A DNA stretch of 38,550 bases from the NCBI GenBank assembly GCA_021803325.1, contig JAJZLP010000083.1, positions 1 to 38,550 of the forward strand. Direction: 5' to 3'. This document shows, one piece after another, positions 1 to 9,716 of the stretch (its first letter is position 1; each line of letters starts with the position of its first letter). The notes under the pieces were generated by a model that made no database searches, was not told the origin of the DNA, and was given only the letters and a program-made list of their open reading frames with translations. The stretch comes from Actinomycetes bacterium. Its GTDB lineage: Bacteria > Actinomycetota > Acidimicrobiia > Acidimicrobiales > UBA8190. The translations under genes and the position numbers were made by a program.

Positions 1-35
1 TAGCCGGGACCCCGAGAGCCGAGAGCTGAAAACCG

Positions 36-53
36 ACGAATCAACTGATTCGT
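36..53. promoter_or_regulatory. Palindromic operator upstream of hydrolase/monooxygenase operon
   Basis: The sequence ACGAATCA-AC-TGATTCGT is a perfect inverted repeat with 8-bp arms and a 2-bp centre. It lies just before an AT-rich TAATCT/CATAAT stretch (57-64) that could be a -10 box, so a bound repressor would cover the -35 region. Dyads of this size are typical of TetR-family operators, but no regulator gene is adjacent in this window. The assignment to the operon starting at 151 is inferred from position. Confidence 0.55.
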
Positions 54-72
54 TCACATAATCTAGACTGAG

Positions 73-136
73 TGCCACACCCGCCGGCACCACACCCGCC
101 GGCACCACACCCGCCGGCACCACACCCGCCGGCACC
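73..136. repeat. 15-bp tandem repeat in operon leader
   Basis: About four copies of the unit accacacccgccggc lie between the probable promoter and the ribosome binding site of the first gene. The array ends directly before GGAGG (137-141), so its copy number sets the leader length. Confidence 0.8.
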
Positions 137-150
137 GGAGGCCGTGGCAC

Positions 151-1031
151 ATGAGGTCGAGCAGCACTCCAGAACGCCAGGTCACGACGCGGCGGATCTC
201 CTTCGACGCAGTGATCGCCGACCTGCCCCGCCATTTCGCCGCGGATGGCGATTTGGTGACGAGCCACGTGATGGCTGCGCTGTCCGCCGTCTTCCCCGAC
301 GGCGAGGACTTCTTCGTCCGCTCGGTACGAGCCTTCCGCGACCAGATCACCGACCCCGTCCTGGCCCGGCAGGTCGCCGGCTTCATCGGCCAGGAGTCGG
401 TGCACGGCCGGGAGCACCGCGCGCTCAATGCCAGGCTGGGCCAGCTCGGCTACACCACCGAGGGCGTGGCGCGCTTCACCCGGGCAGGCCTGCGCGTTCG
501 CTCCCGTCTGCTGCCGGCGACGGCGAACCTGGCCGCCACCGCCGCGCTCGAGCACTTCACCGCTACGCTGGCCGAGCTGCTGCTCGGCGACGCCGAGGCT
601 CGACGGCTGTGCGGCCACCGCGGGATCACCGACCTGTTCCTTTGGCACGCGCTCGAGGAGTCCGAGCACAAGGCCGTGGCATTCGACGTGTACCGGGCGA
701 TCGGCGGCAGCGAACGCACCCGGACGCTCACCATGAACCTCATAACGGCCGGGTTCGTCCTCGGCACCGTCGTCCAGGTGGCCGTGTCGCTGTCCCTCGA
801 CCCGGCGACGTACCGCCGCGGAAACCTCCGGGCAAGCCTCCGACGGTTCCGGCACTCGCCGTTCGTCCAGCAGAGTGTGTGGCGCCGCCTGCGCGACTAC
901 AACCGACCAGATTTCCATCCCGACGACTACGACACCGGCGAGCTGGTGGACAGGTGGCGAGACGAGCTTTTCGGGAGCGCAGGTACGCTCCGGCCGCTGC
1001 TCACGATCGCAGCAACCCAGGGGGACGGCGC

Positions 1032-1035
<4 letters not shown>
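151..1035 (+). CDS. Metal-dependent hydrolase-like protein (PF10118-type, ferritin-like)
   Basis: The 294-residue protein resembles the predicted metal-dependent hydrolase family PF10118, which has a helical, ferritin-like diiron fold. Candidate metal ligands are visible in QESVHGREH (about residues 86-94), in ALEHFTATLAE near the middle, and in HALEESEHKA about 30 residues later; this E..H spacing is what a carboxylate-bridged diiron site needs. The ATG at 151 has GGAGG nine bases upstream. The gene overlaps the next one by four bases (ATGA), so the two are probably translationally coupled. The substrate is unknown. Association with a monooxygenase and an SDR suggests oxidation of a lipid, ketone or terpenoid-like compound, which is inference from context. 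Confidence 0.82.
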
Positions 1036-2618
<1,583 letters not shown>

Positions 2619-2645
2619 CCCACCCTTCCTGAAGGAGACATCACG

Positions 2646-3476
2646 GTGAAGAGCTTCGTCGGCCGCGTGGCCGCGGTCACGGGCGCTGGATCGGGCATCG
2701 GCCAGGCCCTGGCATTGGAGCTCGCCCACCGGCGAGCGCACCTGGCCCTGTCCGACGTCGACCCGGATGGGCTCGCCGGCACCGTCGAGCGATGCCGGGC
2801 CATGGGGGTGACAGTGACCAGCGAGCGTGTCGACGTCGCCGACCGGGCCGCCGTCGAGTCCTGGGCGGCACAGGTCGTCCGCGACCACGGCAGCGTCAAC
2901 GTGATCGTCAACAACGCCGGGGTCGCCCTCGCCGCCACCGTCGACACCATGTCCTACGACGACCTCGAGTGGCTCATGGCCATCGACTTCTGGGGCGTGG
3001 TCCACGGGACCAAGGCGTTCCTGCCGCACCTGCAGGCATCGGGCGAGGGCCACATCGTGAACGTGTCGAGCGTGTTCGGCCTCATCAGCGTGCCGACACA
3101 ATCTGCCTACAACGCGGCGAAATTCGCGGTGCGAGGCTTCACCGACACGTTGCGCATGGAGCTCGAGATCGCCGGTTCACCGGTCTCGGCCACCACGGTG
3201 CACCCCGGCGGCATCAAGACCAGCATCGCCCGCAACGCCCGTGTCGACCAGAGCGTCGCCGAGATGACCGGCGGTGCCGAGCGGGCGCGCGCTGGCTTCG
3301 ACCGGTTAGCCATCACCAGGCCGGAGAAGGCGGCTCGCCAGATCCTTGCCGCGGTGGCGCAGGATCGCCGCCGGGTCCTCGTCGGGCCCGACGCCAAAGT
3401 GATCGACCTGCTGGCACGCCTGCCGACCGGCCTCTACCAGCGAGCCTTCGTCCTGGGCAGCCGTCGCCTGCGCTGA
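2646..3476 (+). CDS. Short-chain dehydrogenase/reductase
   Basis: This 276-residue classical SDR has the cofactor motif TGAGSGIG near the N terminus, the structural motif NNAG, a catalytic serine in VNVSSVFG, and the YxxxK pair in SAYNAAKFA. The start is a GTG at 2646 with AAGGAG about nine bases upstream, 27 bp after the monooxygenase stop, so it closes the three-gene operon. It would interconvert an alcohol and ketone with NAD(P)H, plausibly supplying or removing the monooxygenase substrate. Similar FMO plus SDR pairings occur in the mycobacterial mymA locus, but equivalence is not claimed. Confidence 0.92.
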   Translation: MKSFVGRVAAVTGAGSGIGQALALELAHRRAHLALSDVDPDGLAGTVERCRAMGVTVTSERVDVADRAAVESWAAQVVRDHGSVNVIVNNAGVALAATVDTMSYDDLEWLMAIDFWGVVHGTKAFLPHLQASGEGHIVNVSSVFGLISVPTQSAYNAAKFAVRGFTDTLRMELEIAGSPVSATTVHPGGIKTSIARNARVDQSVAEMTGGAERARAGFDRLAITRPEKAARQILAAVAQDRRRVLVGPDAKVIDLLARLPTGLYQRAFVLGSRRLR

Positions 3477-3479
3477 CGG

Positions 3480-3712
3480 CCCCGCCGGACCCCGGACCCC
3501 GGGCCACACCGGACCCGGGACCCCACAAGCCCACCGGACACGGGACCCCACAAGCCCACCGGCTACGGGACCACACCGAGACCACGGGACCACACCGACC
3601 CGCCGAACCCCGGATCACACCAACCCACCGGGACCACGGGACCACACCGGCCCACCGGACCCCGGGACCACACCGACCAACCGGGACCACGGGACTACAC
3701 CGGCCCCTTGGA
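3480..3712. repeat. Degenerate GGGACCACACCG-type repeats between convergent genes
   Basis: This stretch of the 385-bp gap between the convergent SDR and decarboxylase-like genes is low complexity. Variants of gggaccacaccgacc, cccaccgga and cgggacc recur with irregular spacing. No credible gene is visible in the gap; reading frames through it are only translations of the repeat. Beyond the repeat lies the long hairpin at 3767-3808. Confidence 0.75.
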
Positions 3713-3766
3713 TCCCGAGCGACGCGTGAGACGGAGCGCTGGGATCCGGAGTGCGCGGCAGCGCAG

Positions 3767-3808
3767 CCTGTCGGAGGGGCTGGATCCGGGAACCGCCCCT
3801 CCGACAGG
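3767..3808. terminator. Long perfect hairpin between convergent genes
   Basis: CCTGTCGGAGGGGC (3767-3780) is the exact reverse complement of GCCCCTCCGACAGG (3795-3808), giving a 14-bp GC-rich stem with a 14-base loop. It sits between the 3' ends of two convergent genes, where a bidirectional terminator is expected. There is no clear U-tract on either side. A partial third copy (gcccctccgacga) follows at about 3821. Confidence 0.55.
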
Positions 3809-3861
3809 GACAGCCCGCCAGCCCCTCCGACGAGACCAGCCCGCCGAACCAGTCCAGCCGT

Positions 3862-4647
3862 TCAGACGGTGACGGCAGCGGCGTCGGGCATGACCACCGT
3901 CTCCGACCAGACGGTCCCGCCGGCGGTCAGGCGCATGTCGAACTCCAGGTAGGCCGCGCCGATCACCGTGTCGACCTCCAGCCGGTGGACAGGGTCGACT
4001 GCGCTTTGGGCCGGGTAGATCACCGACGCCGGTCCGGTGAAGCGCACCTCGTCGCCGAAGCCGTCACGCCGGGTAACCAGGTCGCAGTTCCACCGGACGA
4101 GCTCGTGGACCGCGCTGCCGCCAGGAACGGCTGGCAGGTGCCGCAGCGAGTACATCGGCGTTCCCGGGGGCATCAGCAAGTCGGCGATCTCGGCGGCGAG
4201 CCGCTGCGACGGCACCACCGTCACCTGAGCGAGGACGTTCCCCGTCGGCCGCGACAGCGTGCCCACCACCATGCCCGAGCGCGCCTCGACCGAGATGGCA
4301 GCGATCTTCTTCGGCGCCCCGAGCAGCTCGCGTCCCGCCGCCATGGCGGTGTCCTCGGTCACGTAGATGTACGGCACGTACAGGCCCGGCGCCCCGTCGT
4401 CGTCCACGACCCGCAGGAGCGACACGTACTCGCCGTACGGGCCGAGCGTGCTGGCTCCGTAGTCCGCCACGAGCACCGCGCCCAAGGCCGGCGTGTCGAG
4501 GTGCAGACCACGGGGCAGGATCGGTGAAAGGTCACCGGCCACCGTGAACCCCACGACGACGCCCTTGCAACCCCAGTACTCGGCGCCGCGTTCGGCGTCC
4601 ATCTCGTACAGCGGTGCGTCGATCGGCGTTCCCTTCACCGTCACCAT
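3862..4647 (-). CDS. Acetoacetate decarboxylase family protein
   Basis: The 261-residue protein resembles the acetoacetate decarboxylase (ADC) family PF06314. The family Schiff-base lysine region is visible in RELLGAPKKIA, and the preceding YVPYIYVTEDTAMAAGRE fits the family core. Length is close to the usual 245-265. The ATG at 4647 overlaps the 3' end of the upstream acyl-CoA dehydrogenase gene by seven bases, so the two form an operon. Family members decarboxylate beta-keto acids or act on other keto acids. Coupling to a dehydrogenase of CoA esters suggests catabolism of a branched or cyclic acyl substrate, which is inference. Confidence 0.85.
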   Translation of the reverse strand: MVTVKGTPIDAPLYEMDAERGAEYWGCKGVVVGFTVAGDLSPILPRGLHLDTPALGAVLVADYGASTLGPYGEYVSLLRVVDDDGAPGLYVPYIYVTEDTAMAAGRELLGAPKKIAAISVEARSGMVVGTLSRPTGNVLAQVTVVPSQRLAAEIADLLMPPGTPMYSLRHLPAVPGGSAVHELVRWNCDLVTRRDGFGDEVRFTGPASVIYPAQSAVDPVHRLEVDTVIGAAYLEFDMRLTAGGTVWSETVVMPDAAAVTV

Positions 4648-6008
4648 CTGGCCATCACCTCCTCGAGGTCGTAGACCTCGCTCTCGTAGTTGTGGATGAG
4701 GTCGTCCGCTGCGTCGAGGGACAGCACCTCGAGCGTGCCGTCCTCGATCAGGAGGCAGCGGGCGTCGCGAAACAGCTTCTCCACCAGGGACTCCCGGTTC
4801 AGTCCCATCGCCCCGCAGACCTGCACGGCGTCGTGGGCGTTCTCGTACGCTGCTCGCTTGGCGAACACCTGCGCGGCGCGGCTGTGGCGCGGCGACGCCC
4901 CGGTGCCACCATCGGGCGAGCCGATCACAGCCCGCTGCACGTGGTCCAGGACAGCACGGCTGTATGCCCGGGCCGTCTCGACCCGCTCGAACATCGTGTA
5001 TAGGGTGAGCTGCACGTTCTTGTGCTCGACGATGGGCCGCCCGCCCTGCACCCGCTGCCGGGCGTATGCCAGCGCCTCCTCCAGCGCGGCGCGAGCCACG
5101 CCCACCGCCACGTTGGCGATCGCCGCGCTGGTGGTGCACAGCAGCTGATCTCCGAACACGCCGTAGAACGGGCCCGGGGCAACCAGGACGTTGTCGTCGG
5201 GGACGAACACCGCGTCGAAGAACAGCTCCCCCTGGGGCTCGTCGCGCACCCCCAGCATGTCGACGGGTGGACCACGGCGCACGCCAAGGACGTCGAGCGG
5301 CACCACGGCGAACAGGCTGTGCGCCAAGTCGCCGTCGGTACCGGCCTGCGCGTGCACCGCCGCATGGGTGGCGACCGGCCCCGAGCTCACCCAGGCCGAC
5401 TTCTGACCGTGGAGCATCCAACCGCCTTCAGCCCGCCGAGCCACGAGCTGGCCGCGCCCGAACGTCGCCACACTGTCGTCGCGCATGGCGGCCATGAAGT
5501 CGCTGCCATGGTCCGGCTCGGTCACCGCCCAGCAGCCGTGGTAGGCACCGCTCTCGTCCTCCACCCACGGGGCGACGAGCCCCGCCCGCAGGGTCGGGCT
5601 GCCGAATCGGGCCGCAGCGGTGAGCGGCAAAAGGTCCACCAAGAAGGCCGTGGCGAGCCCCAGGCTCCCCCAACCCAGCTCCTCGAGCACGATGGCCTGC
5701 ACCTGCGTCGACAGCGGGACGTCCGGTCCACCGGCATCTGCAGGCAGGAACATGCGGTGGTACCCGAGCGACTTGAGCGTGGCCAGGGCGCTGAAGAACG
5801 GAGAGCCTGGCTCGATCCGCTGCGCCGGCTCCATCCGGTCGAGCGCCCGGGCCGCGGGGCGCAGCACCTCGACCGCGACCTGGTGGACCGCCTGGCGGAC
5901 CTGCTGCTCGTCGTCGGGCAGGCCGGCGATGTCCAAGAAGAGGCGGTCACCGGACACGGCGGCCTGCCCCCTCGATCGACCGCTGTGCGGCGGGGACAGC
6001 TGCCGCAC
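4641..6008 (-). CDS. Acyl-CoA dehydrogenase family protein
   Basis: This is a 455-residue flavoprotein of the acyl-CoA dehydrogenase fold: helical N-terminal domain, FAD-contact motif CWAVTEPDHGSD near residue 170, and a C-terminal helical domain ending in RDARCLLIEDGT. In well-studied members the catalytic base is the Glu of a YEGT-type motif at this spot; here the aligned residues read EDGT, so Asp replaces Glu. The predicted start is GTG at 6008; a second GTG at 5957 is equally plausible because the first 17 residues look unlike the family. A 45-codon frame with its own start overlaps that second GTG and might encode a leader peptide. The gene leads the operon with the decarboxylase-like gene. 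Confidence 0.85.
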   Translation of the reverse strand: MRQLSPPHSGRSRGQAAVSGDRLFLDIAGLPDDEQQVRQAVHQVAVEVLRPAARALDRMEPAQRIEPGSPFFSALATLKSLGYHRMFLPADAGGPDVPLSTQVQAIVLEELGWGSLGLATAFLVDLLPLTAAARFGSPTLRAGLVAPWVEDESGAYHGCWAVTEPDHGSDFMAAMRDDSVATFGRGQLVARRAEGGWMLHGQKSAWVSSGPVATHAAVHAQAGTDGDLAHSLFAVVPLDVLGVRRGPPVDMLGVRDEPQGELFFDAVFVPDDNVLVAPGPFYGVFGDQLLCTTSAAIANVAVGVARAALEEALAYARQRVQGGRPIVEHKNVQLTLYTMFERVETARAYSRAVLDHVQRAVIGSPDGGTGASPRHSRAAQVFAKRAAYENAHDAVQVCGAMGLNRESLVEKLFRDARCLLIEDGTLEVLSLDAADDLIHNYESEVYDLEEVMARW

Positions 6009-6117
6009 CCCGGAGCGTGGACACGGGGTGCAGATCCAACGGGACCGCCAGGTACCGCACCGTCGTCGCCTGCGTCGGCATCATCAACCCCCTCGCTCGT
6101 CGTCGAGCCATGCACTA

Positions 6118-6150
6118 TATGTAGCACATCTATTGACCCGAGTTCAATAG
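6118..6150 (-). promoter_or_regulatory. Promoter with overlapping palindrome for the acyl-CoA dehydrogenase operon
   Basis: On the minus strand TTGAAC (6147-6142) and TACATA (6123-6118) are separated by 18 bp, a plausible sigma-70-type promoter. The inverted repeat CTATTGA-N7-TCAATAG (6130-6150) covers the -35 box. A repressor bound there would block the promoter; TetR-type control of fatty-acid-like catabolic genes is a common arrangement in actinobacteria. The factor is not identified. Confidence 0.6.
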
Positions 6151-6175
6151 GTGGCGTCGCCGAGTGCGTTGGACC

Positions 6176-6311
6176 GCCGGTGCTGACCGCTGCCGACCGG
6201 TGCCGACGGTCGCCGACCGCTGCCGACCCATGCTGACTGCTGCCGACCGGTGCCGACCGGCGCTGACCGGCGCTGACCAGTGCCGACTGCTGCTGACCGC
6301 GCTGACCGGTG
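6176..6311. repeat. GCCGACCGGT-type tandem repeats between divergent genes
   Basis: Ten-base units close to gccgaccggt, with variants such as gctgaccgct and gccgacggtc, fill the gap between the divergent acyl-CoA dehydrogenase and ettA genes. No gene is visible in the 355-bp gap, which otherwise holds the promoter and palindrome at 6118-6150. Confidence 0.75.
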
Positions 6312-6363
6312 CCGACGGTCCGCCGGTCCACCGAGGGCGCCCGGCCAGGCCAGACTGTCGGGC

Positions 6364-8043
6364 ATGACGGCCCAGTACATCTTCACCATGCGCGACCTGC
6401 GGCGGTTCTACCCGCCGGACCGCGAGGTCCTGCGCGGCATCACCCTGTCGTTCTTCCCCGGTGCGAAGATCGGGGTGATCGGGGGGAACGGGTCGGGGAA
6501 GTCGTCGCTGCTCCGCATCATGGCCGGGGAGGACGACGGCTTCACCGGCGAGGCCCGCCTGACCCCAGGCTTCACCGTCGGCCACCTGCCCCAGGAGCCC
6601 CAGCTCGATCCGACCAAGGATGTCGCCGGCAACGTGGCTGACGGCGTGGCCGAGGCGGCGGGCCTGCTGGCCCGGTTCGACGAGGTCTGCGCGCACATGG
6701 GCGACCCTGATGCGGACATGGACGCGCTGCTGGCCGAGCAGTCGACCCTGCAGGACCGCATCGAGGCGCTGGGCGCCTGGGACCTGCAGCGCACCTTGGA
6801 CATCGCCATGGACGCGCTGCGCCTTCCGCCGGCCGACGCGGCTGTCGACACGCTGTCGGGCGGCGAGCGACGCCGGGTGGCGCTCTGCCGGCTGCTGCTG
6901 GCGAAGCCGGACCTGCTGCTGCTCGACGAGCCGACCAACCACTTGGACGCCGAGTCGGTCGCCTGGCTCGAACGCACCCTGGAGCAGTATCCAGGGACGG
7001 TGGTGGCGGTGACCCACGACCGCTACTTCCTCGACAACGTCGCCGGCTGGATCTTGGAGCTCGACCGGGGCCACGGCATCCCCTGGCAAGGCAACTACTC
7101 GTCCTGGCTGGAGCAGAAGCAGCAGCGACTGGCCGGCGAGGAGCGGGCTGACCAGTCTCGCCGCCAGGCGCTCGAGCGCGAGCTCGAGTGGATCCGGATG
7201 TCCCCCCGGGCCCGCCAGGCCAAAGGCAAGGCCCGTGTCACCGCATACCAGCAACTGGTGGCCGAGGCCGAAGCGGCCGAGCGCCGACCCGACCGCCTCA
7301 CTATCGCCATCCCACCGGGGCCGAGGCTCGGCGACCAGGTCGTCGAAGCGCACCATGTCACCAAAGGCTTCGGCGACCGTCTCCTCATCGACGACCTGTC
7401 GTTCCTGCTGCCGCCGGGCGGCATCGTCGGAGTGATCGGCCCGAACGGGGCGGGCAAGACCACCCTGTTCGAGATGATCGCCGGCCACCAGCAGCCCGAC
7501 GGCGGCACGCTGGTGGTCGGGCCCACCGTGGCACCGGGCTACGCGGACCAGACCCGCCACGGCCTCGCCCCGGACGCCACCGTCTTCGAGGCGATCACCG
7601 ATGGCCAGGACCTGCTGGTGGTCGGCGGGCACGAGATGCACGGCCGGGCGTATGTTGCCAGCTTCGGTTTCACGGGCAGCGACCAGCAGAAGCTGGTCGG
7701 CCAGCTGTCGGGCGGCGAGCGCAATCGAGTCCAGCTCGCCCGAGTGCTGCGCAGCGGCGCCAACCTGCTGCTGCTCGACGAACCGACCAACGACCTCGAC
7801 GTCGACACCCTGCGAGCCCTCGAGGACGGCCTGCTCGCGTTCCCGGGGTGCGCAGTGGTCATCAGCCACGACCGCTGGTTCCTCGACCGGGTCGCCACCC
7901 ACGTCCTCGCCTTCGAAGGCGATTCGGAAGTTCGGTGGTTCGAGGGGAACTTCAGCGACTACGAGGCCGAGCGCCACAAGCGCCTGGGTGCCGAGGCCGA
8001 CCAGCCGCACCGCATTCGCTACAAGCCCTTGGTTCGCACCTGA
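6364..8043 (+). CDS. ettA: Energy-dependent translational throttle protein EttA (ABC-F)
   Basis: The 559-residue protein is an ABC-F ATPase with two nucleotide-binding domains and no membrane segments. Walker A motifs are GGNGSGKSS and GPNGAGKTT, signature motifs LSGGERRRV and LSGGERNRV, and Walker B segments LLLLDEPTNHLD and LLLLDEPTNDLD. The inter-domain linker (YSSWLEQKQQRLAGEE onward) with MSPRARQAKGKAR is characteristic of EttA. Length matches E. coli EttA (555). EttA binds the ribosomal E site and gates the first elongation step according to ADP/ATP ratio. The ATG at 6364 fits the start of homology; GACTGT lies five bases before it, suggesting a short or absent leader. The open frame continues upstream only through repeats. 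Confidence 0.95.
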   Translation: MTAQYIFTMRDLRRFYPPDREVLRGITLSFFPGAKIGVIGGNGSGKSSLLRIMAGEDDGFTGEARLTPGFTVGHLPQEPQLDPTKDVAGNVADGVAEAAGLLARFDEVCAHMGDPDADMDALLAEQSTLQDRIEALGAWDLQRTLDIAMDALRLPPADAAVDTLSGGERRRVALCRLLLAKPDLLLLDEPTNHLDAESVAWLERTLEQYPGTVVAVTHDRYFLDNVAGWILELDRGHGIPWQGNYSSWLEQKQQRLAGEERADQSRRQALERELEWIRMSPRARQAKGKARVTAYQQLVAEAEAAERRPDRLTIAIPPGPRLGDQVVEAHHVTKGFGDRLLIDDLSFLLPPGGIVGVIGPNGAGKTTLFEMIAGHQQPDGGTLVVGPTVAPGYADQTRHGLAPDATVFEAITDGQDLLVVGGHEMHGRAYVASFGFTGSDQQKLVGQLSGGERNRVQLARVLRSGANLLLLDEPTNDLDVDTLRALEDGLLAFPGCAVVISHDRWFLDRVATHVLAFEGDSEVRWFEGNFSDYEAERHKRLGAEADQPHRIRYKPLVRT

Positions 8044-8264
8044 GGGAACCAGCCAGGAAAACCAAAGCGAGCAGCAGACTTCGGCCCGCGGCCGACGACC
8101 TCCCCGACGGCGAGCTCGACTGCCGCCTGCTCGACGTCGGTCCTGCGCCACGTCCCGGCGACAAGGGCGGCAGCGTCGTAGTGCGCGTCTGTCCCGGCTG
8201 CGGCCGCCCAGCCGTCCCACACCGCGCGGTTCACGTCAGTGCGTACCGGTTCGCTCCCCACCAT
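8019..8264 (-). pseudogene. Truncated N-terminus of a SAM-dependent methyltransferase (probable)
   Basis: An 81-codon frame contains VRTDVNRAVWDGWA, HYDAAALVAG and AVGEVVGR. This resembles the opening of class I methyltransferases of the type NRAxWDxxA...YD...AG...LGDVxGR, which normally continue into a glycine-rich SAM motif. Here the frame ends 25 bp inside the 3' end of ettA on the opposite strand, before any SAM-binding motif, so the catalytic part is missing. It marks a deletion or insertion breakpoint at the left edge of the island. Alternatively it is an unrelated small ORF; the family match is by eye only. Confidence 0.45.
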
Positions 8265-8350
8265 CACTCCCCCGTCGCCCGTCTGGATGGACCGGTACCT
8301 GGCGAACAGGCCCAGCGACATGCATTCGTGGCAACGAGCCTATGCCCGAT

Positions 8351-8421
8351 CAGGCGTCAGGCGTCAGGCGTCAGGCGTCAGGCGTCACGCGTCAGGCGTC
8401 AGGCGTCAGGCGTCAGGCGTC
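8351..8421. repeat. 7-bp tandem repeat (caggcgt)n
   Basis: About ten near-perfect copies of caggcgt. The stop codon of the minus-strand gene beginning at 9004 falls in the last unit (8420-8422), so the array forms the 3' end of that transcript. Confidence 0.9.
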
Positions 8422-9004
8422 ACACCAATGCAGAGTCGGCGGTGTCGGTTGTGGCGGTGGTGTCGGTTGTGGCGGCGGAGGCAGCAGCGTCCGCGGTGTC
8501 CGCGGTGTCCGCGGTGTCGGCGGTGTCGGTTGTGTCGGCGGTGTCGGTTGTGACAGCGGTGTCGGTTGTGACAGCGGTGTCGGTTGTGACAGCGGTGTCG
8601 GTTGTGACAGCGGTGTCGGTTGTGACAGCGGCGTCGGTTGTGGCGCCAGAGGCAGCGGTGTCGGCAGCCTCCGCAGCGTCGACGGTGGCATCAGCGGAAC
8701 CGACCGTACCGGCAGCGCCCGCTGCGGCGGCGTCGGCTATGGCGGCCGCATCAGCGGTGTCAGCCGAATTGGCGATAGCCACGTGCAGGACTGCCGCCAG
8801 CTCGTCGATATCCTTACCGGCGATCAGCGAACGGGTCGTCGTGGCCCTGAGCAGCCCCTCGATCAGCGTGGTGACGCCCTCCCCCATGTCGGCAGCGGCG
8901 CTGTGCAAGGACAGGAGCGGGTTTTGCAGCCGCTTGGCCGACACGACCTGCTGGCCGGCGGACATATCGGTCAGGGTGGCCAGCTGCTGTAGGAGTTGCT
9001 CCAT
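8420..9004 (-). CDS. Small acidic protein with hexapeptide-repeat tail
   Basis: No family is recognised in this 194-residue protein. The ATG at 9004 is preceded by a near-ideal GGAGG six bases upstream, so translation is credible. Residues 1-80 (MEQLLQQLATLTDMSAGQQ onward) are helical-looking and include GKDIDELAAVLHVAIANS. The remainder is almost only Ala, Thr, Asp, Val and Ser, with tandem TTDTAV hexapeptides and TADTAD variants, strongly acidic and probably disordered. The hexapeptides come from an exact 18-bp DNA repeat, so tail length can change by slippage without a frameshift. There is no signal peptide. A structural, chaperone-like or surface role is possible but nothing in the sequence decides it. 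Confidence 0.6.
   Translation of the reverse strand: MEQLLQQLATLTDMSAGQQVVSAKRLQNPLLSLHSAAADMGEGVTTLIEGLLRATTTRSLIAGKDIDELAAVLHVAIANSADTADAAAIADAAAAGAAGTVGSADATVDAAEAADTAASGATTDAAVTTDTAVTTDTAVTTDTAVTTDTAVTTDTADTTDTADTADTADTADAAASAATTDTTATTDTADSALV
8541..8630. repeat. 18-bp in-frame tandem repeat
   Basis: Five exact copies of gtgtcggttgtgacagcg, flanked by degenerate copies on both sides. The period is a multiple of three and the repeat encodes TTDTAV on the minus strand. Confidence 0.92.
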
Positions 9005-9716
9005 GAGATCCTCCGGACTCGGTGGGTCACACCGTGCAACAGGCGGGCACCCCCGTGCATTCCGACATGGCAGGTATTGCCGATCGCCGGGTCGGTGTAC
9101 ATGCTCGATCGCCTCGGGTCGGCTCCTGTGGGACCGTCGCCCACGGCGTTGCACCCAGGCGGATCGGTCCACGGGCGCCGCGGCTTGCGCTGCCCACAAC
9201 TTCCGCACCGCCCTCGGTGCGATCCGCTGCGGCCTGGGATGCCGCGGAGCCGGCGAGGTCGACACTGCCGCGCGATCTTGCCGGCCTCGACACGGGCTGC
9301 GACCCTCCGGGCAGAAGGCGTGCTCTTCTGCGACGCCACCGATCGTCTCCCCTGGTGGGGACGGGATCGGCTACCCGCGACGCCATCACCGACGACGTCG
9401 TCCCCGGAGTGCCTAACGCCAGCGGTCGATCCGACGACATGGATCTTCTGGCGGCGATCGTCGGCGGCCGTGGGGCGGCGGCGAGTTGCCGCACGCGGCG
9501 GAAACCGCTGGCCTTCAGTGCGACGTCTGACGTCTCGACCGACACCAACCACCACCTGGGACATCGGTTCAGGATAGGTGTGGCGACCGGTGAAATCCGC
9601 CTACGGCGGCCGTGACGAGGGACGCCAAGGCTGCTTGGGTCAGCACTCCTGGAGTAGGGGCACGGCGCTGTTCTTCGCCGGCGACGGGGACGCACGCGGT
9701 GCCAGCAGGCGCGGCG
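9005..9716. other. 712-bp region without a supported gene
   Basis: Several overlapping frames are open on both strands, but none has a convincing start, ribosome site or recognisable domain, and their predicted products are Arg/Pro-rich as expected of shadow frames in GC-rich DNA. It may hold decayed sequence at the left part of the island. Confidence 0.5.

Noticed and set aside
72..1031. 300-residue N-terminal extension of the monooxygenase frame
   Set aside because: It is the shadow frame of the hydrolase gene at 151-1035, which has a clear start, SD and family match; the monooxygenase fold begins after 1032.
8351..8421. CRISPR array
   Set aside because: Units are 7 bp in direct tandem with no spacers; no Cas genes are present.
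9027..9695. 222-codon frame between the repeat-tailed gene and the AbiE pair
   Set aside because: Arg/Pro/Ser-rich composition, no motif, weak start, and equally long frames on the opposite strand.
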